Notes: generated by a model from the letters alone, not told the origin. DNA of 64,000 bases from Gallionella straubiae (GCF_051257895.1 NZ_CP194331.1:1-64000), one strand, 5' to 3'. Numbered from the stretch's first letter, positions 24,815-33,114 are shown. Program-made: numbers and translations.

Positions 24815-25060
24815 ATGGCTGGTAAAGCGCAAAAAACCGTTGATTTCGAGTCGGCCATGGCCGAACTGGAAAAGATTGTCGCCGACATGGAGGCGGGCAA
24901 GCTGTCGCTGGAGGATTCGCTCTCGGCCTACAAGCGCGGCGCGGAATTGCTGGCGTTCTGCCGCGGCCGCCTCGAAGACGCGCAGCAGCAGGTGAGCGTG
25001 CTGGAGAATGGGGTACTCAAGGATTTTTCCGCCACTGGCGAAGCTGGGCAGAATCAATGA
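24815..25060 (+). CDS. xseB: Exodeoxyribonuclease VII small subunit
   Basis: XseB binds XseA to form exonuclease VII. The 81-aa product has VDFESAMAELEKIVADMEAGKLSLEDSL, AYKRGAELLAFC and the C-terminal helix of the family. The ATG at 24815 is preferred for spacing to GAG; the ATG at 24809 would add two residues. It overlaps ispA by four bases (ATGA), giving the conserved xseB-ispA-dxs operon. Confidence 0.95.
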   Translation: MAGKAQKTVDFESAMAELEKIVADMEAGKLSLEDSLSAYKRGAELLAFCRGRLEDAQQQVSVLENGVLKDFSATGEAGQNQ

Positions 25061-25947
25061 GCGTTGATTTTCAGAGCTGGGTCGCCGTCCACCAGGCGCG
25101 CTTCGAGGAGGTGCTGCGCAACCTGTTGCCGCGTGCGGACATCGCGCCGCAGCGCCTGCACGAGGCGATGCGCTACGCGGTGCTGGACGGCGGCAAGCGC
25201 GTGCGCCCGCTGCTGGCATTCGCAGCAGGCGAACTGGCTGGCGCCGAACAAGGGCGCGTGGACGTCGCCGCCGCCGCCGTCGAGCTGATCCACGCCTATT
25301 CGCTGGTACACGACGACATGCCGTGCATGGACGACGACGTGCTGCGCCGCGGCAAGCCGACCTGCCATGTGCAATACGACGAGGCGACTGCGCTGCTGGT
25401 CGGCGATGCCCTGCAGACGCTGGCGTTCCAGTTGCTCGCCGAGCATCGCCTGAACGACGACACTTCGTGCCAGCTGGAGATGGTCAGGCTGCTCGCGGTG
25501 GCCTCCGGCTCGCGCGGCATGGCGGGCGGGCAGGCGATCGATCTCGCCGCCGTCGGCAAGTCGCTCACACTCCCCGAACTGGAATTCATGCATATCCACA
25601 AGACTGGCGCGCTGATCCGCGCGTCCATCCTGCTCGGTGCCCATTGCGGCAAGGTTTCGGCGGAACAGCTGGACCGGCTGGACCGCTTCGGCAAGCTGAT
25701 CGGCCTCGCCTTCCAGGTGGTGGACGACGTGCTTGACTGCGAGGCGGACACCGCCACGCTGGGCAAGACCGCAGGCAAGGACGCGGACAGCAACAAGCCG
25801 ACCTATGTCAGCCTGCTCGGCCTGCAAGCCGCGCGCGAGATGGCGCAGCGGCTGCATCGCGAGGCGCTGGAAACGCTGGAAGGCTTCGGTGCGGCGGCGC
25901 AACGTTTGCGCGAGCTGGCCGATTTCATCGTGCTGAGGAAGTTCTGA
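25057..25947 (+). CDS. ispA: Farnesyl diphosphate synthase (geranyltranstransferase)
   Basis: IspA condenses IPP with DMAPP and GPP to make farnesyl-PP for undecaprenyl-PP and quinones. The 296-aa protein has the first Asp-rich motif DDMPCMDDD near residue 87 and the second (VVDDVLD) near 226, plus GGKRVRPLL. It overlaps xseB by 4 bp and dxs by 1 bp, so the three are translationally coupled and feed one pathway. Confidence 0.97.
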   Translation: MSVDFQSWVAVHQARFEEVLRNLLPRADIAPQRLHEAMRYAVLDGGKRVRPLLAFAAGELAGAEQGRVDVAAAAVELIHAYSLVHDDMPCMDDDVLRRGKPTCHVQYDEATALLVGDALQTLAFQLLAEHRLNDDTSCQLEMVRLLAVASGSRGMAGGQAIDLAAVGKSLTLPELEFMHIHKTGALIRASILLGAHCGKVSAEQLDRLDRFGKLIGLAFQVVDDVLDCEADTATLGKTAGKDADSNKPTYVSLLGLQAAREMAQRLHREALETLEGFGAAAQRLRELADFIVLRKF

Positions 25948-27800
25948 TGCCCTCCTTGCTGGCTTCCATCAATAGCCCCGACGACCTGCGCAAGCTGGAG
26001 CGCGCGCAGTTGCCGCAACTCGCCGACGAGCTGCGCCGCTTCCTCGTCGAGTCGGTGAGCAAGACCGGCGGGCACCTTTCCTCCAACCTCGGCACGGTCG
26101 AGCTGACCATTGCGCTGCACTACATCTACAACACGCCGGACGACCGCCTGGTGTGGGACGTGGGGCACCAGACCTACACGCACAAGATACTCACCGGGCG
26201 GCGCGAGGCGATGGGCAGGCTGCGCATGGCGGGCGGCATCGCCGGTTTCCCGCGGCGTGCCGAGAGCCCCTTTGATGCCTTCGGCACCGGGCATTCCAGC
26301 ACATCGATCTCGGCCGCGCTGGGCATGGCGGTGGCGGCGCAGATGGAAAAATCCGCGCGGCGCGCGGTGGCGATCATCGGCGACGGCGCGCTCACCGGCG
26401 GCATGGCCTTCGAGGCGCTCAACAACGCCGGCGCGCTCGACGCGAACCTGCTGGTCATCCTCAACGACAACGACATGTCGATTTCGCAGCCGGTCGGCGC
26501 GCTGAACAATTACCTCGCCAGGCTGATGTCGGGGCGCTTCTATTCGGCGATGCGGCGCGGCAGCGAGAAGATGTTCAAGGGCATGCCGCCGGTGCTGGAG
26601 TTCGCCAAGCGCGCCGAGGAACACGTCAAGGGCATGGTGACGCCCAGCACGCTGTTCGAGGAATTCGGCTTCAACTACATCGGCCCGATCGATGGCCACG
26701 ACCTGGCGGTGCTGGTGGACACGCTGGGCAACATCCGCGAGCTCGAGGGGCCGCAGTTCCTGCATGTGGTCACGCAGAAGGGCAAGGGCTATGCGCATGC
26801 CGAGCAGGACTGCGTCCTGTACCACGGCGTGAGCAAGTTCGACCCGGTCAGCGGGATCGCCGCCAAGCCGTGCACCCAACCAAGCTATACGGAAGTGTTC
26901 GGCGGCTGGCTGTGCGACATGGCGGCGCAGGACGACAAGCTGATCGGCATCACGCCGGCGATGTGCGAAGGCTCCGGGATGGCGAAATTCGCACAAAAAT
27001 ATCCGGAGCGCTATTTCGACGTGGGCATCGCCGAGCAGCATGCGCTGACCTTCGCCGCCGGCCTGGCCTGCGACGGCTACAAGCCGGTGGTGGCGATCTA
27101 TTCGACTTTCCTGCAGCGCGCCTACGACCAGTTGATCCACGATATCGCGCTGCAGAACCTGCCGGTCATACTGGCCATCGACCGCGGCGGGCTGGTCGGC
27201 GCGGACGGCGCGACCCATGCGGGCAGCTTCGATCTTTCCTACCTGCGCTGCATCCCCAACATGACGGTGATGACGCCGGCCGACGAGGACGAATGCCGCC
27301 AGATGCTCTACACCGCCTATCAACTGGGCACGCCGAGCGCGGTGCGCTACCCGCGCGGCTGCGGCCCCGGCACGGCAGTCAGTAAAGAGATGCGCGCCCT
27401 GCCGGTCGGCAAGGGCGGGCTGCGCCGTGAGGGCAAGCGCGTGGCGATCCTCGCCTTCGGCACGATGCTCACGCCCGCGCTGGCGGCCGGCGAAGAGCTG
27501 GATGCGAGCGTGGCCAACATGCGCTTCGTCAAACCGCTGGATGCAGAACTGATCCTGAAGCTGGCGCGCGAGCACGAGCTGCTGGTCACGGTGGAAGAGA
27601 ACACCGTGCAGGGCGGCGCGGGCAGCGCGGTGGCGGAATGCCTGCAGCAGCACGGCGTTGCCGTACCGCTGCTGCACCTCGGCCTGCCGGATGATTTCCT
27701 CGATCAGGGCGAGCACGCGCAGATGCTGGCGGATTGCGGGCTGGATGCCGCCGGGATCGCGGCTTCCATAAAAGGATTCAATCCGTGTAGGATGGGTTGA
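25947..27800 (+). CDS. dxs: 1-deoxy-D-xylulose-5-phosphate synthase
   Basis: Dxs makes DXP from pyruvate and glyceraldehyde-3-P using thiamine-PP, the first step of the MEP pathway. The 617-aa protein has LSSNLGTVELTIALHY, GHSSTSISAALG, the ThDP motif GDGALTGGMAFEA and the transketolase C-terminal half (GADGATHAGSFDLSYL). The last five codons (CRMG and stop) lie inside a REP-like palindrome beginning at 27787, so the native C-terminus has been rewritten by the repeat. Confidence 0.97.
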   Translation: MPSLLASINSPDDLRKLERAQLPQLADELRRFLVESVSKTGGHLSSNLGTVELTIALHYIYNTPDDRLVWDVGHQTYTHKILTGRREAMGRLRMAGGIAGFPRRAESPFDAFGTGHSSTSISAALGMAVAAQMEKSARRAVAIIGDGALTGGMAFEALNNAGALDANLLVILNDNDMSISQPVGALNNYLARLMSGRFYSAMRRGSEKMFKGMPPVLEFAKRAEEHVKGMVTPSTLFEEFGFNYIGPIDGHDLAVLVDTLGNIRELEGPQFLHVVTQKGKGYAHAEQDCVLYHGVSKFDPVSGIAAKPCTQPSYTEVFGGWLCDMAAQDDKLIGITPAMCEGSGMAKFAQKYPERYFDVGIAEQHALTFAAGLACDGYKPVVAIYSTFLQRAYDQLIHDIALQNLPVILAIDRGGLVGADGATHAGSFDLSYLRCIPNMTVMTPADEDECRQMLYTAYQLGTPSAVRYPRGCGPGTAVSKEMRALPVGKGGLRREGKRVAILAFGTMLTPALAAGEELDASVANMRFVKPLDAELILKLAREHELLVTVEENTVQGGAGSAVAECLQQHGVAVPLLHLGLPDDFLDQGEHAQMLADCGLDAAGIAASIKGFNPCRMG

Positions 27801-27855
27801 GCAACGCGATACCCATCGTCCGCGATTGCTGGTTATCGCCACGCTTAACCCAACC
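27787..27855. repeat. REP-like palindrome at the 3' end of dxs
   Basis: TGGGTTGAGC-AAC-GCGATA near the left end and TATCGC-CAC-GCTTAACCCA near the right end are imperfect inverted copies. The GTAGGATGGGTTGAGCAACG type is widespread. It provides the dxs stop codon (TGA 27798-27800). Confidence 0.75.
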
Positions 27856-27891
27856 AGTAATATTTCGATCACTAACTACAGAGAGGCCATC

Positions 27892-28695
27892 ATGAACGCC
27901 CTCAAAAAAACTCCCATCGCCGACGTGCAAAGCTCCGCCGACACGCGCCACCTCGCGATCAACCGCGTCGGCATCAAGGGCATCCGCCACCCGGTCAGGG
28001 TGAAGGACAAGAGCATCGGCGTGCAGCACACCATCGCCACCTTCAACATGTACGTGCACCTGCCGCACAATTTCAAGGGCACGCACATGTCGCGCTTCGT
28101 CGAGATACTCAACGAGCACGAGCGCGAGATTTCGGTGGAGTCCTTCGAGACCATCCTGCAGGAGATGGTGGTTCGTCTGGAGGCGCAGTCCGGCTACATC
28201 GAGATGAACTTCCCGTATTTCGTGAACAAGGCGGCGCCGGTATCCGGCGTGCAGAGCCTGCTCGATTACGACGTGACGCTGATCGGCGAGATCGTCGACG
28301 GACAGGCGCGCACCACGATGAAGGTCGTGGTGCCGGTCACCAGCCTGTGTCCCTGCTCCAAGAAGATTTCCGAGCGCGGCGCGCACAACCAGCGCTCGCA
28401 TGTCACGCTCACCCTGCGCACCAACCGTTTCGTCTGGATCGAGGAAGTGGTGCGCATCGCCGAGGAACAGGCCTCCTGCGAACTGTTTGGTCTACTCAAG
28501 CGTCCCGACGAAAAGTTCGTCACCGAGCGCGCCTACGACAACCCCAAGTTCGTCGAGGACATGGTGCGCGACGTGGCCGCGGTGCTGAACGCCGACGAGC
28601 GCATCGACGCCTTCATCGTGGAGTCGGAGAACTTCGAATCGATCCACAACCACTCGGCCTACGCCTTGATCGAGCGCGATAAAACGAGGGAATAA
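27892..28695 (+). CDS. folE2: GTP cyclohydrolase FolE2 (type IB)
   Basis: FolE2 converts GTP to 7,8-dihydroneopterin triphosphate, the first step of folate (and queuosine) synthesis, with relaxed metal needs compared with zinc-dependent FolE. The ATG at 27892 follows GAGAGG and gives 267 aa. The family core VPVTSLCPCSKKISERGAHNQRS (catalytic Cys) and the C-terminal VESENFESIHNHSAYA are intact. No Zur site was recognised upstream. Confidence 0.96.
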   Translation: MNALKKTPIADVQSSADTRHLAINRVGIKGIRHPVRVKDKSIGVQHTIATFNMYVHLPHNFKGTHMSRFVEILNEHEREISVESFETILQEMVVRLEAQSGYIEMNFPYFVNKAAPVSGVQSLLDYDVTLIGEIVDGQARTTMKVVVPVTSLCPCSKKISERGAHNQRSHVTLTLRTNRFVWIEEVVRIAEEQASCELFGLLKRPDEKFVTERAYDNPKFVEDMVRDVAAVLNADERIDAFIVESENFESIHNHSAYALIERDKTRE

Positions 28696-28696
28696 G

Positions 28697-28764
28697 AAGG
28701 GAGAAGGGTAAAGGTGGGTCTGGCATTTACCCTTGAGCACCGCAGGTGCGAACCCTTCTCTCTT
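28697..28764. repeat. Inverted repeat after folE2
   Basis: AAGGGAGAAGGGT (28697-28709) and its near complement (28752-28764, 12 of 13 matching) enclose 42 bp that hold a small GCACC-GCA-GGTGC hairpin. It could act as a folE2 terminator or be an extragenic palindrome. Confidence 0.4.
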
Positions 28765-28781
28765 ATCCCTTCCCAGAATTT

Positions 28782-29489
28782 ATGAAACCCATCGCTATCT
28801 TCCGCCATGCCCTCCAGGAAGGCCCCGGCTACCTCGCCGAGTTCCTCGACGAGCGCCACATTCCGTGGAAGCTGGTTGCCATCGATGCGGGCGATGCCGT
28901 ACCGCCTTCCGTGGAGCCATATTCCGGGCTGGTGTTCATGGGCGGGCCGATGAGCGTCAACGACGAGCTGCCGTGGATCGCGCCCGTGCTGGAACTGATC
29001 CGCGAGGCGGTGGCAATGGACATTCCCGTGCTCGGCCATTGCCTCGGCGGGCAGCTCATATCGAAGGCGCTGGGCGGCGTCGTGTCGCGCAACCCCATCA
29101 AGGAGATCGGCTGGGGCGAGGTCGCGGTGGCGGACAACGAGGCCGCGCGCGCATGGTTCGGCGAGCTACGGAATTTCAATGCCTTCCACTGGCACGGCGA
29201 GACCTTCAGCCTGCCGCCGGGCGGGGTGCACCTGCTCTCCAGCGCGCACTGCGCGAACCAGGCCTGGGTCATCGGCAAGCACCTCGCGCTGCAATGCCAT
29301 GTCGAGATGACCGCGGAGATGATCGCGCCCTGGTGCGAAATCGGCGCGGACGAAATTCTCGCCGCGAAGGCCAGCCCGGCGGTGCAGTCCGCCGCCGGGA
29401 TGCAGCACCAGGCTGCGGACGAGCTGCCGCGCCTGCACGCGGTCGCGGCGCGGCTCTACGCCCGCTGGATCGGCGGGCTGCGCGGCTAA
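28782..29489 (+). CDS. Class I glutamine amidotransferase-like protein
   Basis: The 235-aa protein has the GATase1 triad: nucleophile Cys in GHCLGGQLI near residue 86 and the His-Glu pair in CHVEMT near residue 170, plus FMGGPMSVND. It resembles stand-alone GuaA-like amidotransferases that hydrolyse glutamine or gamma-glutamyl compounds; the substrate is not evident. The ATG at 28782 begins MKPIAIFRHALQEGPGYL. Its last 89 bp plus 8 bp downstream are duplicated at 29665-29761. Confidence 0.88.
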   Translation: MKPIAIFRHALQEGPGYLAEFLDERHIPWKLVAIDAGDAVPPSVEPYSGLVFMGGPMSVNDELPWIAPVLELIREAVAMDIPVLGHCLGGQLISKALGGVVSRNPIKEIGWGEVAVADNEAARAWFGELRNFNAFHWHGETFSLPPGGVHLLSSAHCANQAWVIGKHLALQCHVEMTAEMIAPWCEIGADEILAAKASPAVQSAAGMQHQAADELPRLHAVAARLYARWIGGLRG

Positions 29490-29550
29490 TCAGCAAGCTA
29501 CTCGAATACCTCCCCCAGAACACTTCACCATCCGGCCCAGCCGGATTATC

Positions 29551-29595
29551 TATGCATTTCGGCATATTGACCCTGCCGCAAGTGCGGGGTACGGT
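29551..29595 (+). promoter_or_regulatory. Promoter/operator module copy 1
   Basis: TATGC-ATTTCG-GCATA (inverted repeat) is followed at once by TTGACC (29567-29572), a 17-bp spacer and TACGGT (29590-29595): a sigma-70-like promoter with an operator-like palindrome. It precedes the truncated ORF start at 29627. Confidence 0.6.
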
Positions 29596-29626
29596 GCGTC
29601 ATGGTTGCTTAAACAGGGAGGGAGAA

Positions 29627-29757
29627 ATGAAAAAAGATAATGCGAAGCTGACCCCTTTGGTTTTGGGATGCAGCGCCAGGCTGCGGACGAGCTGCCGCGC
29701 CTGCACGCGGTCGCGGCGCGGCTCTATGCCCGCTGGATCGGCGGGCTGCGCGGCTAA
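29627..29757 (+). pseudogene. Truncated 5' remnant of the downstream hypothetical gene
   Basis: The ATG at 29627 follows AGGGAGGG and starts with MKKDNAKLTPLV, similar to MKRHDAKLFPFI of the intact gene at 29874. After about 13 codons the frame enters the duplicated amidotransferase end read out of frame. It is a by-product of the tandem duplication. Confidence 0.65.
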
Positions 29758-29798
29758 TCAGACCCCCGCACCTTCCCTTCCGGTCAAGCCGGATTATC

Positions 29799-29843
29799 TA
29801 TGCATTTCGGCATATTGACCCTGCCGCAAGCGCGGGGTACGGT
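29799..29843 (+). promoter_or_regulatory. Promoter/operator module copy 2
   Basis: Same module as at 29551: TATGCATTTCGGCATA, TTGACC at 29815-29820, 17 bp, TACGGT at 29838-29843. It lies 30 bp upstream of the ATG at 29874. Confidence 0.6.
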
Positions 29844-29873
29844 GTCATGAGCTACTCAAACAGGAAGGGTAAA

Positions 29874-30635
29874 ATGAAGAGACATGATGCGAAGCTGTTC
29901 CCTTTTATTTCATCGATGACTTCTCAACGGTGGCTGAAGCAAATCGTGAAGCTCGGGTTGCTGTTGATGATGGGGGCGGGCATGAATGCGAATTCATCGA
30001 CGATGAGATGGAAGGAGGAAGTGGTATTACATAATGGGGAAAAATTAATTGTGAGCCGCACTCAGCGTGATGATCCATTGGGTTTTCGTGAAATCGGTCA
30101 GCCAGCGCTACGTGTGGAAGAGGCTATTAGCTTTACGATTCCAAGGACAAATAAGAATGTTATTTGGAAAAGTGATTTTGGGAAAGGACGGGAAGACAAT
30201 CTCAGCCTTCTGCTTCTGGATATTCTGGACGACATTCCTTACATCGCAGCTAGCCCAAGATTTTGTCATGCCTACAATAAATGGGGCAGGCCGAATCCGC
30301 CCTATGTTTTTTTTAAATTTGACGGGACTAATTGGCAATGGATTTCAGTCAATGAATTTCCTTCTGAACTTAAGGAGACGAATGTAATGATAGGCGGATA
30401 CAACGAAAATCAATTAAGCCTGCCAGAGCGAGCAGCGCCAGTTTTAAGCGCCGAGACTGTTAAGAGGCGGAACAGTAGTGGGCTGCCTTCACATTTTCGC
30501 ACAATCGTCCGTGAACCGATAACGTTGGGGGTTGGAAGCGGAGCAGGCTGTGAAGAGCTGATTTTTTATAAATGTGGTTGGATTAGCCCTCACGGAACAT
30601 TTGGGCGTGATTTGATGGATAGAACTTGCAATTAA
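29874..30635 (+). CDS. Hypothetical protein, AT-rich (253 aa)
   Basis: I can assign no function. The ATG at 29874 follows AGGAAGGG. A basic N-terminus leads to a hydrophobic stretch (QIVKLGLLLMMGAGMNA) that could be a signal peptide or anchor. The next part (MRWKEEVVLHNGEKLIVSR) resembles the opening of many short uncharacterised proteobacterial proteins. Later features are FCHAYNKWGRPNPPYVFF and three Cys near the C-terminus (GCEELIFYKCG and a final Cys). Base composition is much more AT-rich than the neighbours, indicating acquisition by transfer. It is flanked by the duplication and by promoter module copy 3. Confidence 0.75.
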   Translation: MKRHDAKLFPFISSMTSQRWLKQIVKLGLLLMMGAGMNANSSTMRWKEEVVLHNGEKLIVSRTQRDDPLGFREIGQPALRVEEAISFTIPRTNKNVIWKSDFGKGREDNLSLLLLDILDDIPYIAASPRFCHAYNKWGRPNPPYVFFKFDGTNWQWISVNEFPSELKETNVMIGGYNENQLSLPERAAPVLSAETVKRRNSSGLPSHFRTIVREPITLGVGSGAGCEELIFYKCGWISPHGTFGRDLMDRTCN

Positions 30636-30715
30636 AGGGAGTCGCTTGAGCTAGCTCAGCTTCGCATCGAATTTTCAGCCATGCCACGACGCCTACCCAG
30701 CTAGGCCGAATTATC

Positions 30716-30760
30716 TATGCATTTCGGCATATTGACCCTCTGCGTGGCGCGGAGTACGTT
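30716..30760 (+). promoter_or_regulatory. Promoter/operator module copy 3
   Basis: TATGCATTTCGGCATA, TTGACC at 30732-30737, 17-bp spacer, TACGTT at 30755-30760. The operator and -35 are identical to copies 1 and 2; the spacer has diverged while keeping its 17-bp length, which suggests selection for promoter function. It drives the PsiF-repeat gene. Confidence 0.65.
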
Positions 30761-30817
30761 GCGCGCACGGGGTTGTTCATCCCGTTAATCGTCGTCAATT
30801 ACTCTGAGGAGATTCCC

Positions 30818-31153
30818 ATGAAGAGAATGATTGCACTGGCTTGTCTGGGTTTTGCGTTTACCGTTTCGACTCCGGCTTTCGCGGCCGGCGAGAAGATGAA
30901 GGGCTGCAGCAAGGAGGCGACGGGCATGAAGGGTGATGAACGCAAGGCGTTCATGAAGAAATGCCTGTCCAAGGATTACGTGCTGAAATCCGAGGCGGCC
31001 GCGGCAACTCCGGCCAAACCCGCTTCTCCTGCCATCCCCGCAGCCTCGTCCACACAGCAGGACAGGATGAAGGGCTGCAATGCCGACGCCAAGGCCAAGG
31101 GGCTGATGGGTGATGAGCGCAAGAAGTTCATGAGCACCTGCCTCAAGGGCTGA
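30818..31153 (+). CDS. PsiF-repeat periplasmic protein (111 aa)
   Basis: The ATG at 30818 follows GAGGAG. A signal peptide (MKRMIALACLGFAFTVSTPAFA) precedes two PsiF repeats: MKGCSKEATGMKGDERKAFM with a following KKCL, and MKGCNADAKAKGLMGDERKKFM with a following STCL. Each has a pair of Cys that could form a disulfide. The Ala/Pro linker between them is flexible. PsiF of E. coli is phosphate-starvation induced, but its role is unknown. No Pho box was seen here; the promoter is module copy 3. Confidence 0.88.
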   Translation: MKRMIALACLGFAFTVSTPAFAAGEKMKGCSKEATGMKGDERKAFMKKCLSKDYVLKSEAAAATPAKPASPAIPAASSTQQDRMKGCNADAKAKGLMGDERKKFMSTCLKG

Positions 31154-31169
31154 TTGCCGCCGCACCCGG

Positions 31170-31193
31170 AAACGCGCCGCAAGGCGCGTTTTT
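31170..31193 (+). terminator. Rho-independent terminator of the PsiF-repeat gene
   Basis: AACGCGCC-GCAA-GGCGCGTT stem followed by TTT, 17 bp after the stop codon. Confidence 0.85.
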
Positions 31194-31220
31194 CATTGGG
31201 GACGGGAAATCGAGGCAGTG

Positions 31221-31226
31221 TATAAT
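31221..31226 (+). promoter_or_regulatory. -10 box upstream of pcnB
   Basis: A consensus TATAAT lies 48 bp before the pcnB start. No good -35 box is visible at the correct distance. Confidence 0.45.
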
Positions 31227-31273
31227 TCGCCCCCTCTTGCGCGGCCATACGCGCTCCATTTTATAAAGACTGA

Positions 31274-32623
31274 ATGATCAAAAAACTCCTCAAGCGCGTA
31301 TTCGGCAAGCCGGCAAAAACCAGGTCGGCGGGGAACGCGCAGATCATCCCGTTCGAGTTGCATGGCGTGGCGCGCGAGCAGATCAGCTACGGCGCGCGCA
31401 AAGTCACCGACGGCCTGCAGGCGGCGGGCTACCAGGCCTTCGTGGTGGGCGGCGCGGTGCGCGACCTGCTGCTGGGCTGCGTGCCCAAGGATTTCGACGT
31501 GGCGACCAACGCCACGCCCGAGGAGGTGCGCCGCGTGTTCCGCCGCTCGCGCATCATCGGGCGGCGCTTCCAGATCGTGCATGTTATGTTCGGCGAGGAG
31601 GTGGTCGAGGTCTCGACCTTCCGCAGCATGATCGAGGCCGAAGACGCGCAGACCGATGAGCACGGCCGCCTGCTGCGCGACAACCAGTTCGGCGACCAGG
31701 AGCAGGATGCGGCGCGGCGCGACTTCACCGCCAACGCGCTGTTCTACGACCCGGCCACGCAGGAAATCCACGATTACCACAAGGGCTGCGCCGATACCCG
31801 CAAACTTGTGCTGCGCATGATCGGCGACCCCGCGACGCGCTACCGCGAAGACCCGGTGCGCATGCTGCGCGCGGTGCGCCTGTCCGCCAAGCTCGGCATG
31901 AAGGTCGATGCCGCGACCGCCGCGCCGATCGCGAAGATGAAAGATTTGCTCGACAACGTGCCGCAGGCGCGCCTGCTCGACGAGGTGCTGAAGATGCTGC
32001 TGTCCGGGCATTCGGTGGAGTGCATCCAGCAGTTGCGCAAGATGCACCTGCACCACGGCCTGCTGCCGCTGCTGGACGTGATCCTGGAGCAGCCGATGGG
32101 CGAGAAGTTCGTCATGCTCGCGCTGCGCAACACCGACGAGCGGCTCAGCCAGGACAAGCCGGTCTCGCCCGCGTTCCTGTTTGCCGCGCTGCTGTGGCAC
32201 GAGGTGCTGGCGGCATGGAAACTGCGCCAGCAGCAGGGCGAGCGCCCCATTCCCGCGATGCATGCGGCGATGGACGAGGTGCTCGACAAACAGAAGGCGC
32301 AGCTCGCGATCCCGCACCGCCACGATGCGGTGATGAAGGAAATCTGGCTGATGCAACAGCGCTTCGAACAGCGCAGCGGGCAGCGCCCGTTCCGCCTGCT
32401 GGAGCAGCCGCGTTTCCGCGCCGCATTCGACTTCCTGCTGCTGCGCTGCGCCAGCGGCGAAGCGGACGAAAAACTTGGGCTGTGGTGGGACGAATTCCAG
32501 GATGCCAGCCCCGAGCGGCAGGCTGAAATGCTGCAGCCGGAACAAGCGGGAGAGAAAAAGCGCCGCCGCCGCAAGCCGCGCAGGAAGCCGGAGTCCGCCG
32601 CGCCGGAAGAACCGGCAGAATAA
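31274..32623 (+). CDS. pcnB: Poly(A) polymerase I
   Basis: PcnB adds 3' poly(A) tails that promote RNA decay. The 449-aa class II nucleotidyltransferase has FVVGGAVRDLLLGCVPKDFDVATNA (catalytic Asp pair) near residue 57, RRSRIIGRRFQIVHV, RRDFTANALFYD and RYREDPVRMLRAVR. The C-terminus is very basic (KKRRRRKPRRKP), as in PcnB rather than CCA-adding enzymes. The stop overlaps the folK start by one base; pcnB-folK linkage is common. Confidence 0.96.
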   Translation: MIKKLLKRVFGKPAKTRSAGNAQIIPFELHGVAREQISYGARKVTDGLQAAGYQAFVVGGAVRDLLLGCVPKDFDVATNATPEEVRRVFRRSRIIGRRFQIVHVMFGEEVVEVSTFRSMIEAEDAQTDEHGRLLRDNQFGDQEQDAARRDFTANALFYDPATQEIHDYHKGCADTRKLVLRMIGDPATRYREDPVRMLRAVRLSAKLGMKVDAATAAPIAKMKDLLDNVPQARLLDEVLKMLLSGHSVECIQQLRKMHLHHGLLPLLDVILEQPMGEKFVMLALRNTDERLSQDKPVSPAFLFAALLWHEVLAAWKLRQQQGERPIPAMHAAMDEVLDKQKAQLAIPHRHDAVMKEIWLMQQRFEQRSGQRPFRLLEQPRFRAAFDFLLLRCASGEADEKLGLWWDEFQDASPERQAEMLQPEQAGEKKRRRRKPRRKPESAAPEEPAE

Positions 32624-33114
32624 TGCCGCACACCGCTTTCATCGGGCTGGGCAGCAACCTGGAAGACCCGCATAGCCAGTTGCAGCGCGCCTTTGCCGAG
32701 CTTGGCCGGCTGCCGGATACGCGCCTCGTCGCCCGCTCATCGCTGTACCGCAGCGCGCCGCTGGGCTATGCGGACCAGCCCGAGTTCGTGAACGCGGTCG
32801 CGGAGATCGAAACGGCGCTGGCCCCGCAGGCCCTGCTGCAAGCCCTCCTGCAAATCGAACATGAACACGGCCGCGAGCGCACCTTCCGCAACGCGCCGCG
32901 CACCCTTGACCTGGATGTGCTGCTGTACGACGATGTGCGCATGCATGAGCACGGCCTGACCATTCCGCACCCGCAGATGCACTTGCGCGCCTTCGTGCTG
33001 CAACCGCTGCTGGAGGTCGCGCCGGATGCCGTCATCCCCGGCATCGGCAAGGCACGGCAGGCGTTGCAGGATTGCCGGGATCAGGTATTGGAGAGGCTCG
33101 CCGATGCTGCCTGA
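32623..33114 (+). CDS. folK: 2-amino-4-hydroxy-6-hydroxymethyldihydropteridine pyrophosphokinase
   Basis: HPPK activates the pterin for dihydropteroate synthesis in the folate pathway. The 163-aa protein has the family blocks FIGLGSNLEDP, SLYRSAPLGYADQPEFVNAV and GRERTFRNAPRTLDLDVLLYDD (Mg-binding Asp pair) and PHPQMHLRAFVLQPL. It overlaps pcnB by 1 bp and the next kinase by 11 bp. Confidence 0.97.
   Translation: MPHTAFIGLGSNLEDPHSQLQRAFAELGRLPDTRLVARSSLYRSAPLGYADQPEFVNAVAEIETALAPQALLQALLQIEHEHGRERTFRNAPRTLDLDVLLYDDVRMHEHGLTIPHPQMHLRAFVLQPLLEVAPDAVIPGIGKARQALQDCRDQVLERLADAA

Larger units (their letters stand above)
29397..29905 (+). repeat. Tandem duplication covering the amidotransferase 3' end, a promoter module and the start of the next gene
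   Basis: Unit 1 (29397 to about 29664) and unit 2 (29665 to about 29905) share, in order: a 97-bp copy of the amidotransferase 3' end with two mismatches (29397-29493 and 29665-29761); a diverged spacer 20 bp shorter in unit 2; the GATTATCTATGCATTTCGG promoter module; and a Shine-Dalgarno with a start codon followed by A-rich codons reading DNAKL or HDAKL. In unit 1 the gene start (ATG 29627) runs straight into the duplicated amidotransferase end and is a remnant. This explains the 384-bp stretch between the two genes. Confidence 0.85.

Noticed and set aside
25803..27872. Long minus-strand open frames opposite dxs (689 codons), nuoF-nuoG (48893-50986), nuoG (51032-52411), nuoH-nuoJ (52297-54282), nuoL and nuoN
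   Set aside because: They mirror well-identified genes, have Arg/His/Gln-rich compositions typical of antisense frames in GC-rich DNA, and show no family motifs or ribosome-binding sites.
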